A stretch of DNA of 64,000 bases from NCBI GenBank assembly GCA_031553415.1, contig JAVBLO010000054.1, forward strand, positions 1-64,000. Direction: 5' to 3'. Source of the DNA: JAIRVZ01 sp031553415 (lineage in GTDB: Bacteria; Bacteroidota; Bacteroidia; Bacteroidales; Azobacteroidaceae). Of this stretch, positions 17,694 through 26,536 are shown piece by piece; positions within the stretch are counted from its first letter, which is position 1; each line of letters starts with the position of its first letter. The notes under the pieces were generated by a model, which worked only from the letters and a program-made list of their open reading frames with translations, was not told the origin of the DNA and ran no database searches. A program made the position numbers and the translations under genes.

Positions 17694-18686
17694 ATGTCGT
17701 ATAAAATACTTTTTTTATCATTGGCAGTTTTTTTGAATATATCCTGCTCAGGAGAAAAATCAAAAACCAAGCAGCCGGTTATTAATACTCAGGAAGTTAT
17801 GGCAGCCCCTTCTTTCGATGCCGACAGCGCTTACATATATACCAAAAATCAGGTTGATTTCGGGCCTCGCGTACCGGGAACACCGGCTCACAAAGCTTGT
17901 GGCAACTACTTAGCCAACGAACTTCGAAGGTTTGGGGCTGAAGTGATTGAGCAGGAAACAGACCTGAAATTATATAACGGGAACATTATCCATGCTAAAA
18001 ATATTATAGGTTCTTTTCAGAAAGAAAATAGCAAGAGAATTTTACTGTGTGCGCATTGGGATACACGACCGTTTGCCGATCATGATCCCAACCCGAACAA
18101 TCACCATACTCCCATAGACGGTGCAAACGATGGCGCCGGAAGTTGTGCCGTATTGTTGGAAATCGCTCGTCAAATCCAAGCTGAGCAACCCGAAGTTGGC
18201 ATTGATATCATCTTCTTTGATGCGGAAGATTGGGGCGCTCCGGCTTTCGACCGCAATAATAATCAAGATTCAGGATATTGTCTGGGATCTGAATATTGGG
18301 CAAAAAATCCGCATGTAAAAAATTATACTGCCCGTTTCGGTATCCTGTTAGATATGGTCGGAGCTCCTGATGCCGTTTTTTACAAGGAACAATTTTCCAT
18401 GCAATATGCCGCAAATGTAGTTCAAAAAGTATGGGAATCTGCTGAAGTATTGGGTTACAGCCGTTATTTCATCAATGCCATGGGAGGTGGTATTGAAGAT
18501 GATCACGTCGAAATTATCCGTTATCTTCAAATTCCATGCATTGATATTGTGCATTTCGAACCTCAATCCGAAAAAGGATTCGGATCTTATTGGCATACAT
18601 TAAACGACAATATGGATAACATAAGCAAGGATACTTTCAAAGCTGTAGGAGAAACTATTTTATATACAATATACAAAGAGTCTTGA
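17694..18686 (+). CDS. Glutaminyl-peptide cyclotransferase-like M28 lipoprotein
   Basis: Zinc-dependent M28-fold enzyme predicted to cyclise N-terminal glutamine to pyroglutamate on exported proteins; many Bacteroidota lipoproteins expose such Gln after signal cleavage. It has 330 residues with a lipoprotein signal ending LNISC (Cys18). The metal/catalytic pattern of animal-type glutaminyl cyclases is present: HWDTR (His121), DGANDGAGS (Asp near 146), 'FFDAEDWG' (Glu near 178), 'LLDMVGA' (Asp220) and 'DIVHFE' (His287). It is most likely tethered to a membrane facing the periplasm. An aminopeptidase function is the main alternative, but the 'DAEDWG' and 'VHFEP' contexts favour cyclase. Confidence 0.85.
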   Translation: MSYKILFLSLAVFLNISCSGEKSKTKQPVINTQEVMAAPSFDADSAYIYTKNQVDFGPRVPGTPAHKACGNYLANELRRFGAEVIEQETDLKLYNGNIIHAKNIIGSFQKENSKRILLCAHWDTRPFADHDPNPNNHHTPIDGANDGAGSCAVLLEIARQIQAEQPEVGIDIIFFDAEDWGAPAFDRNNNQDSGYCLGSEYWAKNPHVKNYTARFGILLDMVGAPDAVFYKEQFSMQYAANVVQKVWESAEVLGYSRYFINAMGGGIEDDHVEIIRYLQIPCIDIVHFEPQSEKGFGSYWHTLNDNMDNISKDTFKAVGETILYTIYKES

Positions 18687-18760
18687 AAAAACATCTTTAA
18701 ATCGCAACATAAACGCATTTTAACTGTTTTATTTACATAAGCATAAATTTTAACTCTTAA

Positions 18761-19192
18761 ATGAGAACGATAAACGAAATACAAGACGAAATTGTTGAAG
18801 AATTCTCCGGATTTGACGACTGGATGGATAAGTATGCCTTGCTGATAGAAATTGGCAACGAACTTCAACCATTAGATTCCAAATATAAAACAAACAATAA
18901 TTTAATTGAAGGTTGCCAAAGTCGGGTTTGGCTACAAGCCGATTTAATGAATGGGAAAGTCATATACCAGGGGGAAAGTGATGCTGTTATTGTAAAAGGA
19001 CTCGTATCTCTCCTGATTAAAGTATTGTCCGATCACACACCTGAAGAAATACTTTCATCTGATCTTTACTTTATTGATAAAATCGGATTGAAAGAGCACT
19101 TGTCTCCTACCCGTTCGAATGGATTAGTTTCCATGTTGAAACAAATGAAATTATATGCGTTGGCTTTTAAGCACACAGATTTCACAGATTAA
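18761..19192 (+). CDS. sufE: SufE-like sulfur acceptor / cysteine desulfuration protein
   Basis: Accepts persulfide sulfur from the cysteine desulfurase SufS and passes it to the Suf scaffold during Fe-S cluster assembly. It has 143 residues with the family's active-site context 'GCQSRVWL' (Cys near residue 50), 'DAVIVKGLVSLLI' and the C-terminal 'LSPTRSNGLVSMLKQMK'. No suf genes accompany it. Its last codons (Thr-Asp-Phe-Thr-Asp-stop) are encoded by the left arm of a 16-bp inverted repeat, so the extreme C-terminus appears to have been overwritten or extended by the repeat. Confidence 0.93.
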   Translation: MRTINEIQDEIVEEFSGFDDWMDKYALLIEIGNELQPLDSKYKTNNNLIEGCQSRVWLQADLMNGKVIYQGESDAVIVKGLVSLLIKVLSDHTPEEILSSDLYFIDKIGLKEHLSPTRSNGLVSMLKQMKLYALAFKHTDFTD

Positions 19193-19266
19193 TTGTATAA
19201 TTATTTAACACTGGAAAGAAAGTGCAAATTCGTGAAATTTTTGGCTAAAAATCTGTGAAATCTGTT
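19175..19266. repeat. CACAGATTTCAC-type palindromic repeat at the sufE stop codon
   Basis: ACAGATTTCACAGATT (19175-19190) and AATCTGTGAAATCTGT (19251-19266) are perfect 16-bp inverted arms. The left arm encodes the end of SufE and its TAA. A near-identical 17-18-mer recurs at 47871-47889 downstream of rplT, so this is a dispersed repeat. Confidence 0.8.
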
Positions 19267-19279
19267 CGAGTTTTCAAAA

Positions 19280-19810
19280 ATGAGGAAATTAAAAATAACA
19301 GAATTAAACCGGCTGACACAAGAAGGATTCAAAGAGGCTGAAAAAATACCTTTGGTTGTGGTGCTGGATAATGTAAGAAGCCTTCACAATGTAGGTTCTG
19401 TTTTCAGGACTTCGGATGCTTTCTTAGTTGAAAAAGTTTGCCTTTGCGGAATTACAGCTTGTCCACCTCATGCCGAAATCCATAAAACAGCCTTAGGTGC
19501 TGAGAACACTGTTGAATGGGTTTATTTCGAAGATACTTGCGAGGCTGTGAAACAATTAAAATCAGAAGGTTATTCAACATTAGCAATTGAACAAGCTGAA
19601 GGAAGTGTATTATTAAACGAATTTATTCCGGATAAACATAAAAAATATGCTGTTGTATTGGGGAACGAAGTAAAGGGGGTTCTGCAGGAAGCTATTGATT
19701 TATGCGATAGTTGTATTGAAATACCCCAATTCGGCACTAAACATTCATTAAATGTTTCTGTAACAGCAGGGATTATTATCTGGGATTTTTTTCAGAAACT
19801 AAAAATATAG
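19280..19810 (+). CDS. SpoU/TrmH-family RNA 2'-O-methyltransferase
   Basis: SPOUT-fold S-adenosylmethionine-dependent RNA ribose methylase. The 176 residues hold the three SpoU motifs: motif 1 'NVRSLHNVGSVFRTSDAF' with the catalytic Arg, motif 2 'AVVLGNEVKGV', and motif 3 'IPQFGTKHSLNVSVTAGI', which forms the trefoil knot. There is no N-terminal substrate-binding extension, so it resembles the short TrmL/TrmH-like forms; whether the target is tRNA or rRNA cannot be told. It starts 14 nt downstream of the sufE-associated repeat and is followed 14 nt later by the quinone reductase gene. Confidence 0.88.
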   Translation: MRKLKITELNRLTQEGFKEAEKIPLVVVLDNVRSLHNVGSVFRTSDAFLVEKVCLCGITACPPHAEIHKTALGAENTVEWVYFEDTCEAVKQLKSEGYSTLAIEQAEGSVLLNEFIPDKHKKYAVVLGNEVKGVLQEAIDLCDSCIEIPQFGTKHSLNVSVTAGIIIWDFFQKLKI

Positions 19811-19824
19811 AAAACAAACAAAAT

Positions 19825-20445
19825 ATGAAGCACCTTATTATTTACGCAAACCCCAATCCCCAGAGCTTTTGCCGGGAAATTGTTGATACTTTGGCACAAG
19901 CAATAAAAACTGCAGGTAAAGAAGTAATCATTAAAGATTTGTATGCCGAAAGATTCAATCCTGTCCTGGATATGGGAGATTTCGCTATTATGGACAAAAA
20001 TGACTATCCGGCCGATGTTAAAGACGAACATGAATTGCTTCAGGACGCATCTGTCATTACCTTTATTTATCCAATATGGTGGCTGGGAGCCCCTGCTATT
20101 CTAAAAGGTTATTTTGACCGTGTATTTGCCGAAGGATTTGCCTATTCCAAAAATGAAAAAGGTTTAGAAAAAGGTTTTACCGGAAAAAAAGCAGTCATAA
20201 TCAATACAATGGGAGCAAGTCACAAGGTATATGAAAGGGAAGGTGTTTTGGAGGCAATAAAAAAAACCATTGATGCCGGAATTCTCGAATATACCGGATT
20301 TGAAATCGTTGAACATAAATTTTTCGGAGAAGTTGATTGCCTGGATGACGCGGCTAAGGAAAATATATTGCAAAAAGTCCGGGATTTAGGCGAAAAACTC
20401 ACTACTACAAATGTTATAAGTGTAAAAACACAAACTACCTGGTAA
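19825..20445 (+). CDS. Flavodoxin-like NAD(P)H:quinone oxidoreductase
   Basis: FMN/FAD-dependent two-electron quinone reductase of the NQO1/MdaB/KefF fold, cytoplasmic. It has 206 residues, with the flavin phosphate loop near the N-terminus ('YANPNPQSFCREI'), 'YPIWWLGAPAILKGYFDRVFAEGFAY' in the middle (isoalloxazine and dimer contacts) and 'TMGASHKVYEREG' later. The exact physiological substrate is open. Intergenic distances of 14 nt upstream and 4 nt downstream place it in one transcript with the methyltransferase and the pectate lyase, although functional links are not obvious. Confidence 0.85.
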   Translation: MKHLIIYANPNPQSFCREIVDTLAQAIKTAGKEVIIKDLYAERFNPVLDMGDFAIMDKNDYPADVKDEHELLQDASVITFIYPIWWLGAPAILKGYFDRVFAEGFAYSKNEKGLEKGFTGKKAVIINTMGASHKVYEREGVLEAIKKTIDAGILEYTGFEIVEHKFFGEVDCLDDAAKENILQKVRDLGEKLTTTNVISVKTQTTW

Positions 20446-20449
20446 TTAT

Positions 20450-21889
20450 ATGAAGCTATTAATCTGCAAACTCATAAGTTCATTATCGGTCTCCTTTATT
20501 ATTATTTTTTCATCATACAGCATAGTAACTGAAGACAATAAAATACTCGCGTTCCCTGGTGCCGACGGATATGGCAAATATACTACCGGAGGAAGAGGAG
20601 GAAGAATAATTATTGTTGATAATTTGAATGATTCGGGAGAAGGTAGCTTTCGCGCCGCTATTGAAGCAAAAGGAGCAAGAATTGTCATTTTTAAAATTTC
20701 CGGAACCATTCATCTGGAAAAACCTGTCATCCTTAAAAATCCGGATATTACTATTGCCGGACAATCTGCTCCGGGAGACGGAATCTGTATTGCCGACCAG
20801 GCATTCAGGGTACACACCGATAATGTGATTATCCGTTACATGCGATTCCGGTTGGGCGATTTGGATAAAGTAGAAGATGATGCCACAACCGGAATGCGGG
20901 GAAAAAATATTATTCTTGATCATTGTTCCATGAGTTGGTCAATTGACGAAACTGCCTCATATTATGATAATGAAAATTTCACCATGCAATGGTGTATTTT
21001 ATCCGAAAGCCTCTACAACTCTGCCCATACCAAAGGTAAACATGGTTATGGAGGCATTTGGGGTGGAATGAGCGCCAGCTTTCATCATAATTTGTTAGCA
21101 CATCACACCAGCAGGAATCCACGTTTTTGTGGCGCCCGTTATCATGAATCCACATGGAAAACAGAATTAGTCGATTTCCGGAATAACGTTATTTATAATT
21201 GGGGATACAATAGTTCTTATGCCGGAGAACATGGCAAAATCAATATAGTGGCCAATTATTACAAACCTGGACCTGCCACAAAGAAAAATGTAAGAAGCCG
21301 GATATTGGAAGCATGGGCAAGCGAAGATAAAAATGGGATACATGATTATGGAAGGTTTTATATTGCTGATAATTTCGTATGTGAAAATGAACTTGTTACA
21401 CAAGATAATTGGAAAGGTATCGATGCAAAAAACTATGTCGAAAATGATGGGATTGATGAGAAACCCACCGGTTCAGTTTTAGATAGCATCCTTTTTGTTA
21501 TCCGTGTAAAAGAAGCATATCCTTCAGGAATGATTACAAAAACCCAAACTGCCCGGGAAACCTTTGATTCTGTTTTAAAAAATGCAGGAGCTTCATTAAA
21601 AAGAGATGCTGTAGACCAACGGGTAGTGGAAGAAACAAGTACAGGAACTGCCACTTATGGTGATTCTTACGGAGCAAAAACAGGAATTATCGACACACAG
21701 GCAAGTGTTGGAGGCTGGCCGGAATTAAAATCACTTCGTCCCCTCAAAGACAGTGATAATGATGGTATGCCTGATAAATGGGAGATCGCTCATGGGTTGA
21801 ATCCGAATGATCCCAGTGATGCAACTATTAACTCTTTAGACAGCAAGTACAACAATATTGAAATTTACATCAATAAATTAACCAAATAA
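20450..21889 (+). CDS. Secreted pectate lyase-like polysaccharide lyase (PL1-type beta-helix)
   Basis: A 479-residue exported protein. A hydrophobic N-terminal segment (about residues 5-25) acts as signal peptide. The body begins 'FPGADGYGKYTTGGRGG' and contains 'GSFRAAIEAKGARIVIFKISGTI', 'DITIAGQSAPGDGI', 'RYMRFRLGD' and 'DHCSMSWSIDE', the ladder pattern of Bacteroidota pectate lyases of the PL1 beta-helix type. The C-terminus has a thrombospondin-type-3-like calcium motif (DSDNDGMPDKWE near residue 440). It probably cleaves homogalacturonan-like chains by beta-elimination, but substrate specificity is inferred. It is outside the SusCD locus. Confidence 0.85.
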   Translation: MKLLICKLISSLSVSFIIIFSSYSIVTEDNKILAFPGADGYGKYTTGGRGGRIIIVDNLNDSGEGSFRAAIEAKGARIVIFKISGTIHLEKPVILKNPDITIAGQSAPGDGICIADQAFRVHTDNVIIRYMRFRLGDLDKVEDDATTGMRGKNIILDHCSMSWSIDETASYYDNENFTMQWCILSESLYNSAHTKGKHGYGGIWGGMSASFHHNLLAHHTSRNPRFCGARYHESTWKTELVDFRNNVIYNWGYNSSYAGEHGKINIVANYYKPGPATKKNVRSRILEAWASEDKNGIHDYGRFYIADNFVCENELVTQDNWKGIDAKNYVENDGIDEKPTGSVLDSILFVIRVKEAYPSGMITKTQTARETFDSVLKNAGASLKRDAVDQRVVEETSTGTATYGDSYGAKTGIIDTQASVGGWPELKSLRPLKDSDNDGMPDKWEIAHGLNPNDPSDATINSLDSKYNNIEIYINKLTK

Positions 21890-21981
21890 TTAATTTTATA
21901 TTTTTGCTTTTTCTCAAAATATGCTTGGTAAATTCATTTTATTCACTAATTTCGTTTCATAATAAATCAAAACAAAATACA

Positions 21982-22071
21982 ATGATAACTCCAACAACAA
22001 ACAAATCAATTCTCTTTCAAAACTATACAACCAAAAAGTTGTTGAGAATAGGGATGCTCAAAATCTCCTGA
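21982..22071 (+). pseudogene. Possible N-terminal remnant of an OYE-family flavin oxidoreductase
   Basis: A 29-codon frame starting MITPTTNKSILFQNYTTKKL resembles the usual start of NADH:flavin oxidoreductases/old yellow enzymes, which begin with a Leu-Phe-x-Pro/Asn-Tyr stretch and then 'LKNRIVMAPM'. Here the frame diverges after 'KKL' and stops inside the 3' end of the Ca2+ ATPase gene. It is either a decayed gene start or chance. No promoter beyond a weak TAATTTCG is seen. Confidence 0.3.
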
Positions 22072-24796
22072 AAAACCTCACAATCTCTCCAATCCAAAGG
22101 ACTGCTGAAGTAGCTACAAAAATAATTACCCAATCGGAAAATTTCAATGGAACAACATTGAACATTTCTCCTCCGAAAGTTACGATGATGTATTGACCGA
22201 CAATAATTAACAAGGCAACTGCTCCGGTACCTTTCATACTTTCTTTTAATCCTGAAAACGCACTTGTTCCGGAATGAAAAGCTTTGGCATTGAACAGATT
22301 CCAGAATTGAAGCATTACAAAAATGGTAAAAAATAATGACAATTCATAAGGAGAAAGGCTGTGTACCTTCTCTGAAAAATTAAAGAAGTTAGAGAAAAAT
22401 ACTGATATACTGAAATCAGACAAGCTTACAACATCTTCGTGTTTGAAATATTGCAATAGCCCGAATAAGACAACTACAAACAGAATCCCAACTCCGATAA
22501 TACCTGCACCCATGGTCTTGGCAATGATATGATCAGTTGTTTTCCGGGGCTTATCCAACATTACTTTTTCGCTTGGTGGAAGCGATGCCAAAGCCAATGC
22601 GGCAAAAGTATCCATAATCAGATTAACCCAAAGCATCTGTGAAACAGTAAGAGGTGATTCTGTACCTAAAAATGCTCCGATTAATACAATTAAACAAGCT
22701 ACGACATTGATTGTCATTTGAAAAAGGATAAACCGCTGAATATTCTGGTACAGAGATCTTCCCCACATAACTGCACGGGTAATACTCTTAAATGAGTTAT
22801 CTAAAATGGTTATAGCACTGGCTTCTTTTGCAACAGATGTACCATCTCCCATGGATAATCCAACTTGGGCTGCATTCAATGCCGGTGCATCGTTAGTACC
22901 GTCTCCGGTAACTGCCACCACCTGGTCTTTTTGTTGCAATAATTTGACCAATCTTTCTTTATCCATTGGGCGGGCACGCGACATAATTTTGAGATCTAAA
23001 ACCCTGTTTAACAACTCAGCATCCGACATTGTGGCGAATTCCGTTCCTGTCATGTGTTGTCTGTCTGTATCCGATGCTGTCCATATCCCAACCTGACGTC
23101 CGATTTCCTTGGCAGTTCCGGGAGTATCTCCGGTTACAATTTTCACGTCTATGCCAGCGTTCAGGCAGCTTTGCACTGCTTCCGGCACATCACTCCTCAC
23201 AGGATCTGAAATGGCAACAATTCCTAAATAAGTAAGATCATGTATGGCTAATTTTCCATCTTTAAATACACTATTGTTATCCGGTAAAATTTTATAAGCA
23301 AAACCTAATGTCCGCATAGCCTGGTTTTGATATGCCAGTAACTGTTCATCAACTTTACTCTTATAATCGGATACGGCAACAGATTGATTATCAACAAGCA
23401 CATCTTTACAATGAGTCAATACAAATTCTGGTGCTCCTTTCACATACAATACCTTTTTACCAAGCAACGGAGAATCAATTACAGTTCCCATATATTTACG
23501 TTCAGTAGAAAAGGTCAATAGTTCTATCACTTTCGCATTCTCTCTCAAATTGAGATAATCAATATTCTTTTCATTCAACCAAAGCAACAAAGCCCCTTCG
23601 GTGGGATTTCCTAATGCTTTTACTTTTTGGGGATTAGAAAAATCCAGGAAAGCGGTGGAATTAACAGAAATACCTTCGGAAATAAGTTTACCCATTTCCG
23701 AGTTTTGCAATCCATCATCCGGTAAACTGTAAAAATTGGGCTCATAAATCCGCATCTGATTCTGGGTAAGTGTTCCGGTTTTATCCGTACAAATAACAGT
23801 AGCAGCTCCCATTGTTTCACAAGCATGCATTTTCCGCACAAGATTATTAGTTGCCAGCATCCGTTTCATGCTCAACGCCAAACTTAATGTCACACTCATC
23901 GGCAATCCTTCGGGTACAGAAACAACGATAAGTGTAATTGCTATCATGACTGTTTCCAGAATATAGGTGCCTGCATCCAGCCAATCAATGTCCGTCACAC
24001 TGGTAAAATACAAAACAAGGCGTGCAATGATTATTATGGATGCTATAGCAAAACTGGCATAGGTAATCAAATCTCCCAAACGATTCAATTGCTTGTTCAA
24101 TGGAGTTTCTACTTTATTTTCGATCTGAGATCCTTCGTATACCTTCCCATATTCAGTAGCATCTCCAACTTTCAGCACCTCCATTATTCCATGGCCTTCC
24201 ACTACAGTTGTACCTTTCATTGCAACATCTGAAGGATAAGTGGCCTCATCGTCAAAATCATCCGGGTCTGTTGTTTTCTTGATTATAGGCTCTCCTGTAA
24301 GCGTCGATTCATTGATTTGCATTGAAATTGCCTCTAATAATTTCCCATCGGCAGGGACTTCTTCTCCGGTCTCAAGTACGACAACATCGCCAACAACAAC
24401 TTCCCTTTTAGCTATTTCACAAATATTCCCGTTGCGGATTACTTTAACCAAAGTATCATCATTTACCTGGTTGAGAACCTCAAATTTTTTATTTGCATTT
24501 AACTCGAAGGCAAATCCAACACAGGTTGCAAGCAACACTGCTATAAATATACCCAACGGTTCTAGAAAAACACTTGCTGTATGTGAATACGATCCGAAAT
24601 ATTCATAACAGGAAACCCCAACAGACATTAAAAGGGCGACCAAAAGTATCCGGATAATAGGGTCTTTAAATTTTTCCAAAAATTGTTTCCATATAGGTTC
24701 TTTTTCAGGAGGTGTCAGTGTATTTTCTCCGTATGTCTTACGGTTTTCCAATACTTGTTCATCTGAAAGACCTGTAAAATGCTTTTTTTTCTCCAT
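22058..24796 (-). CDS. Ca2+-translocating P-type ATPase (PMCA/IIB-like)
   Basis: Membrane pump that exports Ca2+ using ATP. The 912 residues show the N-terminal cation ATPase domain, helices around residues 48-100, the actuator loop 'STLTGEP' (164-170), the ion-site helix 'VVSVPEGLPMS' (PEGLP 295-299), phosphorylation motif DKTGT with Asp338, the hinge 'TGDGTNDAPALNAAQVGLSMG' and six C-terminal helices. The ATG at 24796 (MEKKKHFTGLS) is chosen over the upstream TTG because a promoter at 24828-24858 overlaps the longer frame. The gene is downstream of the Gfo/Idh gene on the same strand but has its own promoter. Confidence 0.92.
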   Translation of the reverse strand: MEKKKHFTGLSDEQVLENRKTYGENTLTPPEKEPIWKQFLEKFKDPIIRILLVALLMSVGVSCYEYFGSYSHTASVFLEPLGIFIAVLLATCVGFAFELNANKKFEVLNQVNDDTLVKVIRNGNICEIAKREVVVGDVVVLETGEEVPADGKLLEAISMQINESTLTGEPIIKKTTDPDDFDDEATYPSDVAMKGTTVVEGHGIMEVLKVGDATEYGKVYEGSQIENKVETPLNKQLNRLGDLITYASFAIASIIIIARLVLYFTSVTDIDWLDAGTYILETVMIAITLIVVSVPEGLPMSVTLSLALSMKRMLATNNLVRKMHACETMGAATVICTDKTGTLTQNQMRIYEPNFYSLPDDGLQNSEMGKLISEGISVNSTAFLDFSNPQKVKALGNPTEGALLLWLNEKNIDYLNLRENAKVIELLTFSTERKYMGTVIDSPLLGKKVLYVKGAPEFVLTHCKDVLVDNQSVAVSDYKSKVDEQLLAYQNQAMRTLGFAYKILPDNNSVFKDGKLAIHDLTYLGIVAISDPVRSDVPEAVQSCLNAGIDVKIVTGDTPGTAKEIGRQVGIWTASDTDRQHMTGTEFATMSDAELLNRVLDLKIMSRARPMDKERLVKLLQQKDQVVAVTGDGTNDAPALNAAQVGLSMGDGTSVAKEASAITILDNSFKSITRAVMWGRSLYQNIQRFILFQMTINVVACLIVLIGAFLGTESPLTVSQMLWVNLIMDTFAALALASLPPSEKVMLDKPRKTTDHIIAKTMGAGIIGVGILFVVVLFGLLQYFKHEDVVSLSDFSISVFFSNFFNFSEKVHSLSPYELSLFFTIFVMLQFWNLFNAKAFHSGTSAFSGLKESMKGTGAVALLIIVGQYIIVTFGGEMFNVVPLKFSDWVIIFVATSAVLWIGEIVRFFRRF

Positions 24797-24827
24797 TTTT
24801 CTGTTTTGATTGATTATTTGAATCTTG

Positions 24828-24858
24828 CAAAAGTAGACTCTTTTTCTTACATTGCAAC
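24828..24858 (-). promoter_or_regulatory. Promoter of the Ca2+ ATPase gene
   Basis: On the minus strand, GTTG (24858-24855), a 19-nt spacer and TACTTTTG (24835-24828). There is one mismatch in the -33 box. The leader to the ATG at 24796 is about 25-28 nt. Confidence 0.68.
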
Positions 24859-24889
24859 AAGTAAATTTTATAATTTCTGTCAAAAAAAA

Positions 24890-26254
24890 TCACAATGTAG
24901 TTTCTTTGGGTTTCAAACTTGTTAATGATTCTATTTTAATAGGATTGCCGGTTTCAATACTTTTCCGTGCTGCCACCCCAACCAAAATAGACATGGCACC
25001 TTCACGGATTCCTGCACCTTGTTTTAATGTATCCGGCAAATTCTCACCTTTAAATAAATGTGCATGCAAAATGGGATCACCACCACCATGTCCTCCGCTT
25101 TTAGGAGGTATGCGGATTATTTGTGTTTTACCGAAATTTTTAGTCAATTGTAAAATATCATCATCTTCCAATTCTTCCCAGGGTTGGCGTTCTTTGATCC
25201 AGGCTTCCAAACGTCCTTTCGTTCCGTTAAAAGCGATGCGGTAACCTTCATAAGGAGAATATGTGGTAAGGGAATAACTTACCTGTACTTTATTCATATA
25301 ACGAATCTGGGCAGCCATTTTATCGTAAATATCAATATCTTTCCTGAATACACATCCATCACGGAAATAGCCATCATATTTTTCATTATCAGCATAAATC
25401 TCCATTAATCGTTTGTCTTTTGTAAGGTCATAATAAAACTGGCATTCTTTTTTATGATTACATAAACGACAGTTTTCGCCTCTAAATTTTCCGTTTTTTC
25501 CATAAAATCCCAATGCTCCAAAAGCGAAAACTTCTTCCGGCTCAGAGGCTATCCACCAGTTTAATAAATCGAAATGATGAGTTGACTTATGCACTAAAAG
25601 TGTTCCGCTGTTTTTGCGATAGCCATGCCAACGGCGGAAATAATCAGCACCATGATAAACATCTAAATACCAATGGAAATCTACAGATGTAATATCCCCT
25701 ATTTCACCGGCACGAAGCAATTCATAAATTTTTGCACGATGAGGAGAATAGCGGTAATTGAAAGTAACTGTTACTTTTTTACCAGTGCGAGCCTGTGCAT
25801 CTATGATAGCCTGGCATTTATCTTGATCGGTGGTCATCGGTTTTTCGGTGATGACATCCACTCCGTCTTCTAATGCTTTGATTATAAATTGGTCATGAGT
25901 TGCATCTGGAGTTGTGACCATTATCACATCGGGATTCGTTTTTCTGATCATTTCATCAAAATCCGAAAATACAGGACAGTCGGTTTGGGTTATTCTTTGT
26001 GCATATTTTAACCGTCCGGGATTAGTATCACAAAAACCAACAAAATCGATGTATTCTTTGTACCCTGTATCAACTAATTGTTTGCCCCACATACCGGTTC
26101 CCCGATGCCCGCATCCGACCATTGCATAACGAATTTTTTTCTTTTGTTCTTTAACCATATTTTCCAATACAGTGGCAGTACTTCCCAATGCAGAATAAGC
26201 GACCATGCTCCCGGCTGCAATGCCGTTGGTTTTCAAAAAGGATCTTCTGTTCAT
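24890..26254 (-). CDS. Tat-exported Gfo/Idh/MocA-family oxidoreductase
   Basis: NAD(P)-dependent sugar oxidoreductase-like protein with a twin-arginine signal (RRSFLK at residues 3-8, followed by a hydrophobic stretch and Ala-rich end). The Rossmann motif 'MVGCGHRGTGMWG' begins near residue 45, the family motif 'TEKPMT' follows, and the substrate-site segment is 'VHKSTHHFDLLNWW'. Folded export by TatAC (this window) would carry the bound cofactor to the periplasm. An inserted Cys cluster, 'CRLCNHKKECQFYY' plus a later Cys, could bind metal. GH109 glycosidases share the fold and Tat signal, but their Thr-His-Gly active-site context is not seen, so oxidoreductase is preferred. The substrate is unknown. 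Confidence 0.87.
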   Translation of the reverse strand: MNRRSFLKTNGIAAGSMVAYSALGSTATVLENMVKEQKKKIRYAMVGCGHRGTGMWGKQLVDTGYKEYIDFVGFCDTNPGRLKYAQRITQTDCPVFSDFDEMIRKTNPDVIMVTTPDATHDQFIIKALEDGVDVITEKPMTTDQDKCQAIIDAQARTGKKVTVTFNYRYSPHRAKIYELLRAGEIGDITSVDFHWYLDVYHGADYFRRWHGYRKNSGTLLVHKSTHHFDLLNWWIASEPEEVFAFGALGFYGKNGKFRGENCRLCNHKKECQFYYDLTKDKRLMEIYADNEKYDGYFRDGCVFRKDIDIYDKMAAQIRYMNKVQVSYSLTTYSPYEGYRIAFNGTKGRLEAWIKERQPWEELEDDDILQLTKNFGKTQIIRIPPKSGGHGGGDPILHAHLFKGENLPDTLKQGAGIREGAMSILVGVAARKSIETGNPIKIESLTSLKPKETTL

Positions 26255-26281
26255 AATTTTATTTTTGTTTTCAAGGTTGAA

Positions 26282-26386
26282 TCATTTGGAGGAATAAGTT
26301 ATAAAGTCTTTTTCAAATGCAGGAAAGCCTCCAGGATAGGAACTATCTAAAGCTTCATAACTGGTTTTTCCTTTATTAAATGTCAT
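26282..26386 (-). other. Short 34-codon frame upstream of the Gfo/Idh gene (small ORF or gene remnant)
   Basis: ATG at 26386 to TGA at 26282, reading MTFNKGKTSYEALDSSYPGG and ending EKDFITYSSK. It lies 27 nt upstream of the Gfo/Idh ATG on the same strand. The Pro-Gly-Gly-Phe-Pro and C-terminal tone suggest the tail of a larger decayed protein, but I do not recognise the family. The rest of 26255-26536 is AT-rich, with no other feature seen. Confidence 0.25.
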
Positions 26387-26536
26387 TAATTATAGTGATC
26401 AATGTTTTTTAACGAAATCATACAGTAAGCTAACGCATAACCATAACTATCTTGTGTAATACCAGTTTATTTATCTTGTTGCTTTTCTTTGTTCTTCTCA
26501 TATTTTTTTTCTCTTTATTGCTCATTTCCTGAGTTA

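Noticed and set aside
24797..24883. TTG-initiated extension of the Ca2+ ATPase
   Set aside because: It covers the promoter at 24828-24858; family members start near MEKKKHF.
24890..26254. GH109 alpha-N-acetylgalactosaminidase
   Set aside because: The fold and Tat signal match, but the active-site Thr-His-Gly context is replaced by the general oxidoreductase 'THHFDLLNWW'.
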